Positions 1 through 4,325 are shown, counted from the stretch's first letter. The stretch: DNA of 5,450 bases from Candidatus Pacearchaeota archaeon CG10_big_fil_rev_8_21_14_0_10_35_13 (GCA_002763035.1 PFDC01000079.1:1-5450); one strand, 5' to 3'. Translations and numbers: made by a program. Notes: generated by a model from the sequence alone, not told the origin.

Positions 1-1
1 T

Positions 2-82
2 ATAGTTTTCAAAAGATACCTAAAACTACTAGAAGAACACTACAACCATAAAATAGAAGACTATTATCCCCCACCTTTATAA
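2..82 (+). CDS. C-terminal end of an upstream gene (partial, unidentified)
   Basis: Frame 2 is open from the left edge for 26 codons and stops at TAA 80-82, ending in EDYYPPPL. The tail is hydrophilic and protein-like (Lys/Glu-rich with a Pro cluster before the stop). It ends 59 bp before the next gene, just ahead of a small hairpin and a TATA box, as expected for a real 3' end. It uses CTA and GAA codons rather than the T-ending codons of its neighbour. Twenty-six open codons in AT-rich DNA can occur by chance and the family cannot be named. Confidence 0.4.
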   Translation: MVFKRYLKLLEEHYNHKIEDYYPPPL

Positions 83-96
83 GTATCGGAGATACT
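82..96. other. Small perfect hairpin after the upstream stop
   Basis: AGTATC (82-87) and GATACT (91-96) are a perfect 6-bp inverted repeat around the triloop GGA. It begins on the last base of the upstream TAA and ends just before the next promoter, so it may be an mRNA 3'-end structure or an operator. No oligo-T run follows it directly. Confidence 0.3.
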
Positions 97-102
97 GTTC
101 AT

Positions 103-120
103 TACCATAATCTTTAAAAA
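103..120 (+). promoter_or_regulatory. Archaeal promoter (BRE/TATA) of the SecB-like gene
   Basis: TACCATAATC followed by the octamer TTTAAAAA (113-120). The octamer starts 29 nt before ATG 142, so transcription should start at or within a base or two of the initiator, giving a leaderless mRNA. The TACCATAA(A)TC block recurs almost unchanged before the gene at 1942. Confidence 0.65.
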
Positions 121-141
121 CGCTTATTATCTGTCTTATTC

Positions 142-576
142 ATGCAACTTATAGGATTTAATTTTACTAAGATTAGTGGTGAGCGGTTTAAGGGTGTTAG
201 GCCTGACTTAAAGATTGATTCTGATGTTACTATTACTGATATTAAGAAGCAAGAATTAGATATTATCAAGGATGATCAGGTTCTTTCTTTTGAGTTTGAT
301 CTTAAAATTCTTTATTCTCCTAAAATTGCGGAGATTTCCTTTACTGGTTTGGTTCTTTTTGCTTTTGGTAAGGATGATTCTAAGGATATCTTGGCTGCTT
401 GGAAGGATAAGAAGGTTCTTGATAAGGTTCGTATGCCTTTGATTAATCTTATTATGAATAAGTGTACTCTTAAGGCCTTACAAATTGAAGAAGAGTTCAA
501 TCTTCCTCTACATATTCGTATGCCTCAACTTGTTGCTCCTGATAGTCCTGAAGCCAAGTCTTCCAAAAAGGAATAA
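142..576 (+). CDS. SecB-like chaperone (archaeal type)
   Basis: A 144-aa protein. Residues about 20-75 alternate short beta-strand-like segments (DVTITDI, QVLSFEFDLKILY, AEISFTGLVLF). A helix around residues 95-115 and then the segment FNLPLHIRMPQL at about 120-131 follow. This is the strand-helix-(hydrophobic-P)-helix plan of SecB-fold proteins, in which a late LPL/PPL-type motif precedes the C-terminal part. SecB is a tetrameric chaperone that holds unfolded proteins for export or folding, and archaeal SecB-like proteins are known. The tail (SPEAKSSKKE) is charged and probably disordered. The gene is predicted leaderless, heavily uses T-ending codons (GTT, CTT, GAT), and converges on the minus-strand gene at 603 with 26 bp between stops. 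The assignment rests on fold pattern, not on a diagnostic residue; a generic beta-sandwich protein is the alternative. Confidence 0.5.
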   Translation: MQLIGFNFTKISGERFKGVRPDLKIDSDVTITDIKKQELDIIKDDQVLSFEFDLKILYSPKIAEISFTGLVLFAFGKDDSKDILAAWKDKKVLDKVRMPLINLIMNKCTLKALQIEEEFNLPLHIRMPQLVAPDSPEAKSSKKE

Positions 577-577
577 C

Positions 578-595
578 TGTAATCTTTTTATTACA
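578..595 (+). terminator. Stem plus oligo-T terminator between convergent genes
   Basis: TGTAAT (578-583), a CTTTTT loop (584-589) and ATTACA (590-595) make a perfect 6-bp inverted repeat. It starts 2 nt after the stop of the SecB-like gene. The T5 run fits archaeal oligo-T termination for the plus-strand transcript. The same element recurs at 1693-1710 with one mismatch, so it may also be a repeat end. Confidence 0.5.
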
Positions 596-602
596 CCCAC
601 AT

Positions 603-1232
603 TTATTCTCTTAAATAATCTCTTATTTTCATGTAGTCTTTTGGGCTTATTCTTTGTACATTAACTGTTTTTCTGTCTCTCCTTGTTCCATACTGTCCTG
701 TTACTTCAACTTCTCTTCTTTCTGGTATGATCTCTAGTTTTTCACAAATCCATCTTATTGCTCCAGGGTTTGTTCTATCATCTACGAGTTCATGCACCCT
801 TCCTAATTTGATTATTTTTTCTTCATTAATCTTCTTTCTCTCAATTAATGTTTGGGTAATATAAGAGCCTAAATCTGCAGGGTTGTAGAGGATTCTTACT
901 CCCCCCTTTTCTTCATCCCTTGTCCTTAGGGTTCTTACTAGTCCTAATTGGACGTCTCTTATAAGTGGTCCATCTTTTATTCCTAGATTATCCATCGTCT
1001 GCCAAATATCCCATGATGCCTGAATAAGTCTTTCTACGGCGTCACTTCCAACCTTTGTGTTTAATGTTATTCCATTGTCTTGGCTTGGGCTAACCTGTTT
1101 GATCATTCCATAATTCACGTATCTTAGTATTCTTCTAAGGTTCTCTCTTCGTGTTTCGGGCTTTCCATTATCCATACTAAGCGAATGCATCAATTCTTCA
1201 ACACTTACTCCGCTATCATAATCTGAACTCAT
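603..1232 (-). CDS. Hypothetical protein, 209 aa
   Basis: I do not recognise the family. The protein is soluble and charged, with no signal peptide or membrane segment. Visible parts: an acidic N-terminus; a basic helix at about 26-44 (ETRRENLRRILRYVNY); a helical middle at about 63-105 containing ERLIQASWDIWQTM; an Arg/Gly segment at about 98-114; and a C-terminal part (about 135-209). The last contains NPGAIRWICEKL followed by a strongly basic hairpin-like stretch, GQYGTRRDRKTVNVQRI. The last region could be a winged-helix-like nucleic-acid-binding unit, which is inference. A TTTATAAA box 29 nt upstream predicts a leaderless mRNA starting at ATG 1232. It is divergent from the winged-helix gene at 1321, with 88 bp between starts. 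A C6 run on the plus strand (901-906, Lys-Gly-Gly codons) is a mild slippage site. Confidence 0.75.
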   Translation of the reverse strand: MSSDYDSGVSVEELMHSLSMDNGKPETRRENLRRILRYVNYGMIKQVSPSQDNGITLNTKVGSDAVERLIQASWDIWQTMDNLGIKDGPLIRDVQLGLVRTLRTRDEEKGGVRILYNPADLGSYITQTLIERKKINEEKIIKLGRVHELVDDRTNPGAIRWICEKLEIIPERREVEVTGQYGTRRDRKTVNVQRISPKDYMKIRDYLRE

Positions 1233-1253
1233 ATCACCCCTAAAAAGTAGTCC

Positions 1254-1261
1254 TTTATAAA
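1254..1261 (-). promoter_or_regulatory. TATA box of the minus-strand 209-aa gene
   Basis: TTTATAAA, a perfect palindrome, lies with its promoter-proximal edge 29 nt from ATG 1232 in the minus direction, the same spacing as the other promoters here. A GGGGTGAT string directly abuts the ATG and resembles an SD, but with this spacing it would lie upstream of the transcription start. Confidence 0.6.
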
Positions 1262-1281
1262 TCCTTCCCCCTTCCTTAATT

Positions 1282-1299
1282 TACCAACACCCTTATATA
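1282..1299 (+). promoter_or_regulatory. Promoter of the winged-helix gene
   Basis: TACCA (1282-1286) lies 10 nt upstream of the octamer CTTATATA (1292-1299), which begins 29 nt before ATG 1321. It is divergent from the promoter at 1254-1261; only about 30 bp separate the two TATA boxes, so one bound protein could affect both. Confidence 0.6.
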
Positions 1300-1320
1300 T
1301 TCGTTCAACCTTTTTTCTTT

Positions 1321-1593
1321 ATGAGTAAGATTTCTGGTGATAAAAAGGAGAGGATTATGGGTAACATCATTAGTATTCTTTATGATTCTTTCCCTAAGTC
1401 ATTATTCACTGTGGAGATTTCTCGTGCTGAGGCTCGCGATGAGGAGTTCGTTAAGTCTTTGCTCTTATCTCTTGAGAATCAGGGGTTGGTAAGGGCTGTT
1501 AAGAAGAATCCTTCAGGTGTTCCTTACTCACGCCGTACTCGCTGGACTCTTACAACCAAGGCTTATAATGCTTACAAGTCACAATCTTCCTAA
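1321..1593 (+). CDS. Winged helix-turn-helix DNA-binding protein, 90 aa
   Basis: A single compact wHTH domain fills the protein. Helix 1 spans about 8-23 (KKERIMGNIISILYDS), helix 2 about 29-37, and the putative recognition helix about 39-54 (RDEEFVKSLLLSLENQGL). A basic beta-wing covers about 57-78, with G66, the Arg cluster R71-R72-R74 and W75-T-L. The pattern of a last helix ending in LE-x-x-GLV, then a basic hairpin and a W-x-L-T strand, is typical of small archaeal regulators of the MarR/ArsR-like superfamily. There is no ligand or metal site (no Cys), so it is probably a simple dimeric DNA binder. Transcription is predicted leaderless and divergent from the 209-aa gene, an arrangement common for local autoregulators. 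Its target is not visible. Confidence 0.75.
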   Translation: MSKISGDKKERIMGNIISILYDSFPKSLFTVEISRAEARDEEFVKSLLLSLENQGLVRAVKKNPSGVPYSRRTRWTLTTKAYNAYKSQSS

Positions 1594-1622
1594 CTTGTAG
1601 TATATAAATTATAAACGATACT

Positions 1623-1683
1623 GCTAAGCTCCCTATTAATCATTGTTTACGACTATCATAATCCTAAAGCTATGAGCATTAGC
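1623..1683 (+). other. Bulged stem-loop in intergenic DNA; candidate structured RNA or 3' UTR
   Basis: GCTAAGCTC (1623-1631) pairs completely with GAGCATTAGC (1674-1683) if one A (1678) is bulged, giving nine pairs, five of them G-C counted over both helices, around a 42-nt loop. A T5 run follows at 1700-1704. A TATA-like stretch at 1601-1615 could drive a small RNA, but its expected start (about 1630-1637) would cut off much of the 5' arm. A 3' UTR structure of the 1321 gene is therefore equally possible. It lacks tRNA features (no T-loop motif or 7-bp acceptor geometry), and I see no C/D boxes. Confidence 0.3.
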
Positions 1684-1711
1684 GAATTAACTTGTAATCT
1701 TTTTATCACAC
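1684..1711. repeat. Second copy of the direct repeat found at about 571-597
   Basis: TGTAATCTTTTTATCACAC (1693-1711) matches 18 of 19 bases of 578-596, in the same orientation. Allowing two 1-nt gaps, similarity extends upstream through GAA(T)TAAC(T), covering 571-596 and 1684-1711. The pair brackets exactly the 209-aa gene and the winged-helix gene. It may be a reused terminator, a recombination scar or an attachment-like duplication. Confidence 0.5.
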
Positions 1712-1831
1712 TTTCTTCATTGCTTCATTCTTTAATTCTCTTGGCATCTTTTCTATAGTGTATCTTAATGCTACTCTCGGCAGCCTTTTCTTATTTTTCT
1801 TCACAAAATCAAATATTTCTTTTTGTATTCT
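1706..1831 (-). pseudogene. Remnant of the C-terminus of an AlkD-like DNA alkylation repair protein
   Basis: On the minus strand, 41 codons are open between an upstream stop (1832-1834) and TGA at 1706-1708. The peptide includes FDFVKKN, then KKRLPRVALRYTIEKMPREL. The string (L)PR-x-ALRY-x-IEK-x-P-x-EL strongly recalls the end of AlkD-family HEAT-repeat DNA glycosylases, which typically finish with an R-T-x-LRYAIEK-type helix. No ATG, promoter or upstream HEAT repeats are present and the frame is blocked on the 5' side, so this is a decayed or truncated 3' end, not a working gene. It terminates inside the 1693-1711 repeat. Recognition is from memory of the family; chance coding is the alternative. 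Confidence 0.5.
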
Positions 1832-1901
1832 TTATTATTTCTAATCTCATCATTGTATTAATCGGCGTTTATTATTAATACCTTTCTTATCACTCTTTCA
1901 A

Positions 1902-1920
1902 TACCATAAATCTTTATAAA
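1902..1920 (+). promoter_or_regulatory. Promoter of the CAGA-repeat HTH gene
   Basis: TACCATAAATC followed by TTTATAAA (1913-1920); the octamer starts 29 nt before ATG 1942. The upstream block is nearly identical to that of the SecB-like gene (103-112), suggesting a shared extended BRE or a common upstream factor. The stretch 1832-1901 between the AlkD remnant and this promoter shows nothing else that I can support. Confidence 0.65.
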
Positions 1921-1941
1921 AACCCCTTTCATCATCCTTTG

Positions 1942-2922
1942 ATGGATCCTAAAGTTAAGGGTGCGTTTATCAAAGTTAAAGAGGATATGTTTGTTCTTAG
2001 TGATGAGATTAATTTTCTTCGTACTGAATTGTCTAACATCCGTCATGATCTTAGTTTACTATCAACTCTTTTTGACGATTTTCTTAATAAACAACTAATT
2101 ATTGAAAAGAATAACACTAACATTCTCCCTCGACAAAAAGACCGGTCACAAGATTATCACATCAATTCTCCTTCTCAAACACTTCCAACAGACAGACAGA
2201 CAGAAATCCTTGAATCATTAGACCAACAGACACATAATCACTTTAATATTTCCTTAAACACCCCTATTAATCCTGATTTTATCCTTAAAATATCAATTCC
2301 ATCAGACAGACCAACATTTATTCCAACAGATAACTCTAATAATGCCTCATTCCAACACATAATTCCAACACTTCCAGAAACTCCAACATATAATTACCCT
2401 TTAGAAGGGCTAAAAACACCAATTTTAGACGTTTCCACTGGAAACGGGGGGGTTCCAACAGACAGACAGACAGACAGACAGACAGACCAACACACCACAC
2501 ATCCTCCTATAATCCCTTCACAAGAACCTTCTGATTTCCCTGTTTCTTCATCCCCTGACAAGGAAGTTCAACTAAAGTTTGGTAATAATGACTTCGGCAG
2601 AGCTGCGCAAATTCTTGATAATCTTGATTCCATCAAGAAGGACATCCGTAGGAAGTTTAAACGTCTTACCCGTCGGGAACTTGAAGTTTTTTCTCTACTC
2701 TACAGCCTTGAGGATCAGGGATTAATTGTTGATTATAAGCTTCTTTCTGAGCGTTTAACGCTCTCTGAGAGCTCTATTCGTGATTATATCGGTAAAATCA
2801 TCGCTAAGGGCATCCCTTTGACTAAGGAAAAGGTCAACAACAAGCAGATCATCCTCGCTATTTCTTCTGATCTCAAGAAAATTGCTTCTCTTGATACTAT
2901 CCTCAAGCTTGTAGATATATAG
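1942..2922 (+). CDS. Coiled coil, low-complexity linker and HTH DNA-binding protein
   Basis: A 326-aa protein. ATG 1942 is chosen over the TTG at 1939 because the TATA box lies exactly 29 nt upstream. Residues 4-60 form an amphipathic, probably coiled-coil segment with K-x-AF-x-x-VK-x-D at 6-15. Residues about 70-215 are Pro/Thr/Gln/Asn-rich and surely disordered, with PTDRQT at 82-87 and PTDRQTDRQTDQ at 172-183, the latter encoded by a CAGA microsatellite. Residues about 232-326 form a helix-turn-helix domain (LTRRELEVFSLLYSLEDQ at 242, then YKLLSERLTLSESSIRDYIGKI at 265-286). The Leu-Thr-x-x-Glu start and S-x-x-SIR recognition helix resemble LuxR/sigma-region-4-type HTHs. The minus-strand gene at 3705-4325 shares the N-terminal motif, linker style and HTH, so the two are probably paralogues. 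A regulatory, nucleoid or partition role is inferred only. Confidence 0.75.
   Translation: MDPKVKGAFIKVKEDMFVLSDEINFLRTELSNIRHDLSLLSTLFDDFLNKQLIIEKNNTNILPRQKDRSQDYHINSPSQTLPTDRQTEILESLDQQTHNHFNISLNTPINPDFILKISIPSDRPTFIPTDNSNNASFQHIIPTLPETPTYNYPLEGLKTPILDVSTGNGGVPTDRQTDRQTDQHTTHPPIIPSQEPSDFPVSSSPDKEVQLKFGNNDFGRAAQILDNLDSIKKDIRRKFKRLTRRELEVFSLLYSLEDQGLIVDYKLLSERLTLSESSIRDYIGKIIAKGIPLTKEKVNNKQIILAISSDLKKIASLDTILKLVDI
2189..2204 (+). repeat. (CAGA)4 microsatellite
   Basis: Four perfect CAGA units encode part of PTDRQTE at residues 82-88. A further two-unit copy is at 2303-2310. Gain or loss of one unit shifts the reading frame. Confidence 0.85.
2431..2452 (+). repeat. Perfect 7-bp inverted repeat followed by G7
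   Basis: GTTTCCA (2431-2437), C, TGGAAAC (2439-2445) is a perfect inverted repeat with a single-base centre, followed at once by seven G (2446-2452) and then by TTCCAACA and (CAGA)7. A G7 run is unusual in DNA this AT-rich and is itself slippage-prone. The inverted repeat has the form of a dimer binding site. Confidence 0.6.
2459..2486 (+). repeat. (CAGA)7 in-frame microsatellite
   Basis: Seven perfect CAGA units inside the HTH gene, read as repeating T-D-R-Q at residues 173-182. A 4-bp unit encodes the same tetrapeptide cycle in any frame, but flanking sequence changes. Losing one unit brings TAA 2510-2512 into frame, and gaining one unit brings TGA 2532-2534 into frame. Both stops lie upstream of the HTH domain (from about 2635), so slippage would remove DNA binding. 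Confidence 0.85.
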
Positions 2923-2927
2923 AAAAG

Positions 2928-2935
2928 TTTATTAA
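2928..2935 (+). promoter_or_regulatory. TATA box of the homing endonuclease gene
   Basis: TTTATTAA begins 29 nt before ATG 2957 and 6 nt after the stop of the preceding gene, so the endonuclease appears to have its own promoter and leaderless mRNA. Confidence 0.5.
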
Positions 2936-2956
2936 TTATTCAAGATTACGAATAAG

Positions 2957-3469
2957 ATGGTGATTTCTAATGATTGGTTAGCTGGTTTTATTGAGGGTGA
3001 GGGCAACTTCCATATATCACTGTCCTCTAAACACAAATCACCCTCGTGGGCCTATCCTTTTGAGTTCTATCCGATACTACAATTCAGGATATTCTTAAGA
3101 GAGGATGATCATGATGTACTTAAGAAAATTCATGAAAAATTAGGATTTGGTAGAATTTATCACAAGAACTATGATTATACCCGCAAGATGGGTTTCAACA
3201 GCAAGGATCAGTTTGCCTTTTATGTAACTTCTTCAAAAGATCTCTTAAAATTGAAGGAGATTCTTTTATCGACGGAGTTTTATTCAAAAAAGTGTAGAGA
3301 TCGAGACTTATTTTTTAAAATTCTAGACATGAAATTGAAAGGTAAGCATATGACACAAGAAGGTCATGATGAGATTGTAAATCTTTGTAAAACCCTGAAC
3401 AGTGGCAACCGGGATGCATTCAACCGAAAAAACACTGTTAAACGAATAACTACCTCTGCCCTCCGGTAA
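2957..3469 (+). CDS. LAGLIDADG homing endonuclease (single motif, free-standing)
   Basis: A 170-aa protein with one LAGLIDADG helix at residues 7-16 (WLAGFIEGEG), where E15 is the expected metal-binding acid. It is followed by NFHISL and a long strand region with YPILQFRIFLRED at about 38-50. Then come a helix (DVLKKIHEKLGFGRIY) and a second alpha/beta half with SSKDLLKLKEIL. With one motif and about 170 residues, this subclass works as a homodimer that cuts a long, near-palindromic DNA site and promotes copying of its own gene into uncut alleles. It sits 34 bp after the HTH gene and is not inside an obvious split gene, intein or rRNA, so it is a free-standing copy or has lost its host. The basic tail (NRKNTVKR) may aid DNA binding. 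The motif is intact and nothing suggests a truncation. Confidence 0.85.
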   Translation: MVISNDWLAGFIEGEGNFHISLSSKHKSPSWAYPFEFYPILQFRIFLREDDHDVLKKIHEKLGFGRIYHKNYDYTRKMGFNSKDQFAFYVTSSKDLLKLKEILLSTEFYSKKCRDRDLFFKILDMKLKGKHMTQEGHDEIVNLCKTLNSGNRDAFNRKNTVKRITTSALR

Positions 3470-3506
3470 TCATTCTCTTCTTTGGCGTTCTCAGGCCCTA
3501 TAAACC

Positions 3507-3561
3507 TTGTTTTTACAGCTTTTAGCCTTTCTCTCACTTTAAGGGTTATTTTCTTTTTTTT
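3507..3561 (+). terminator. Oligo-T termination zone after the endonuclease gene
   Basis: Runs of T on the plus strand, about TTGTTTTT (3507-3514) and TTCTTTTTTTT (3551-3561), follow the endonuclease stop by 40-90 nt. Archaeal RNA polymerase can terminate at such runs without a hairpin; no convincing stem is present. Confidence 0.4.
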
Positions 3562-3740
3562 ACTCCTTACTCTCACTCTTACTAGCGTTTATTCCCTTTT
3601 TCTCATCTTTTCTCTCCTTTCTCTCACTCTTACCAATCCTCACTATCATCCTTTCTTAATCTCACTCACTAAAAGACTCACTTTCTTTCATCTTTTTTTG
3701 TTTTTTACTTCTTTTTCTTTTCTCTAACTCTCACTTTTGC
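3531..3740. repeat. Pyrimidine-rich tract with degenerate CTCTCACTYTTAC repeats
   Basis: CTCTCACT cores recur at 3531, 3570, 3621 and 3728 and half-copies at about 3659-3685; the 13-mer CTCTCACTCTTAC is exact at 3570 and 3621. On the minus strand these read GTGAGAGT(A/T)AG..., the same sequence that encodes the Lys/Arg tail of the 3705-4325 gene (KVRVREKKKK), and the copies continue past its stop. The tract 3470-3704 thus looks like repeated or decayed copies of that gene's 3' end. I see no supported gene in it on either strand. Confidence 0.5.
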
Positions 3741-4325
3741 CCCTTTTAGGAGTAATTCCTTCACTTCTTCTGGTATAAACACCCTTTTCTTACCACTTTT
3801 CTCTACTATTTCCTCTACTAACCCTTCACTTTTCTGCTTTATACTGTTTATTTGTCCTCTAATTGTTGCTCTACTCTTGCCTAACATTGCTGATAGGTCG
3901 TCATAACTCAGTTTCATATCAGTGCTCATTAGTACCATTACTAATGCTCTTTCCATAACACTTAGCCCTTTTAACATATTTTCTGCTATTTCGCCTGTTT
4001 GAACAGCTGTTTGAACAGCTGTTTGAACACCTTCACTACCTGTTTGTTTATGGTAAACAGCTGTTTGTGTTTTAAACATCTGTTTGTTTCCCGTGTTTCC
4101 CATAACACTCATCATCTTTCTGATCTCTTCTACTCCTTCTTCAATCGTCGTTATTTTCTCATCTATCTCTTCTACTCTAGAATTCAGCTCATCATCGCTC
4201 TTTTTTAGGTGTTCAATCCATGCGGTCACGCTTTGTATGTCCTGTTTAACGCCTTGGAATGCTTTTTTTGTCTCTTCCTTCACTTCTTTCATTTCACCCT
4301 TTTTCTTAAACAGCCAGTTAAACAT
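3705..4325 (-). CDS. Coiled coil, QT-repeat linker and HTH protein (paralogue of 1942-2922)
   Basis: A 206-aa protein. Residues 1-10 (MFNWLFKKKG) form a short amphipathic/basic start that could touch the membrane. Residues 12-75 are a long charged coiled coil with heptad-like I/L/V spacing. Residues 77-112 are a linker with QTAVYHKQTG and QTAVQTAVQTG. Residues about 119-195 hold an HTH (LSVMERALVMVLMS, then YDDLSAMLGKSRATIRGQINSIK at 141-163), and the tail is Lys/Arg-rich (197-206). K-x-AF-x-x-VK-x-D at 20-29, plus I37 and L40, align without gaps with residues 6-26 of the 1942 protein, and both HTHs share YxxLSxxLxxSxx[ST]IRxxIxxI. It is probably an oligomeric DNA-binding protein; function unknown. 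Transcription is predicted leaderless. The linker-coding DNA carries a 12-bp near-palindrome also found in the intergenic region upstream. Confidence 0.75.
   Translation of the reverse strand: MFNWLFKKKGEMKEVKEETKKAFQGVKQDIQSVTAWIEHLKKSDDELNSRVEEIDEKITTIEEGVEEIRKMMSVMGNTGNKQMFKTQTAVYHKQTGSEGVQTAVQTAVQTGEIAENMLKGLSVMERALVMVLMSTDMKLSYDDLSAMLGKSRATIRGQINSIKQKSEGLVEEIVEKSGKKRVFIPEEVKELLLKGAKVRVREKKKK
4001..4085. repeat. AAACAGCTGTTT-type near-palindromes within the coding region
   Basis: GAACAGCTGTTT occurs in direct tandem at 4001-4012 and 4013-4024. AAACAGCTGTTT, a perfect palindrome, is at 4055-4066, and AAACATCTGTTT is at 4074-4085. In the minus-strand gene, three copies are read as (Q)TAV, while the 4074-4085 copy is read in another frame as K-Q-M-F (residues 81-84). 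Conservation across frames points to selection, or duplication, at the DNA level. Confidence 0.75.

Larger units (their letters stand above)
2183..2460 (+). repeat. Dispersed TTCCAACA octamers in the linker-coding region
   Basis: TTCCAACA occurs at 2183-2190, 2321-2328, 2350-2357, 2363-2370 and 2453-2460, with variants CTCCAACA (2381-2388) and TTCCATCA (2297-2304). Three of the seven lead directly into CAGA units. Six are read in one frame (giving [LIVTS]-P-T/S), but the 2350 copy is read in another frame as Phe-Gln-His. Confidence 0.5.

Noticed and set aside
1233..1240. GGGGTGAT as a Shine-Dalgarno for the minus-strand 209-aa gene
   Set aside because: It touches the ATG with no spacer and, given the TATA position, would not be in the transcript.
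1623..1683. tRNA gene
   Set aside because: It is too short, with a 42-nt loop, no T-loop or D-loop motifs and no 7-bp acceptor arrangement.
1939..1941. TTG as the start of the CAGA-repeat HTH gene
   Set aside because: ATG follows immediately and matches the exact 29-nt promoter spacing of the other genes.
1858..2046. 62-codon minus-strand ORF
   Set aside because: It overlaps the promoter and N-terminus of the HTH gene at 1942 and shows no promoter or SD of its own.
2140..2147. GACCGGTC palindrome
   Set aside because: A single 8-bp palindrome with no partner copies; consistent with chance.
3364..3576. 70-codon minus-strand ORF overlapping the endonuclease 3' end
   Set aside because: Start is GTG without promoter or SD, and it overlaps a well-supported gene. 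Its basic N-terminus is explained by the repeated tail sequence.
3482..3727. 81-codon plus-strand ORF rich in Leu/Phe/Ser, starting at TTG
   Set aside because: It is a product of the pyrimidine-rich tract; it has no promoter at the window's usual spacing and no SD, and its composition mirrors the strand bias.
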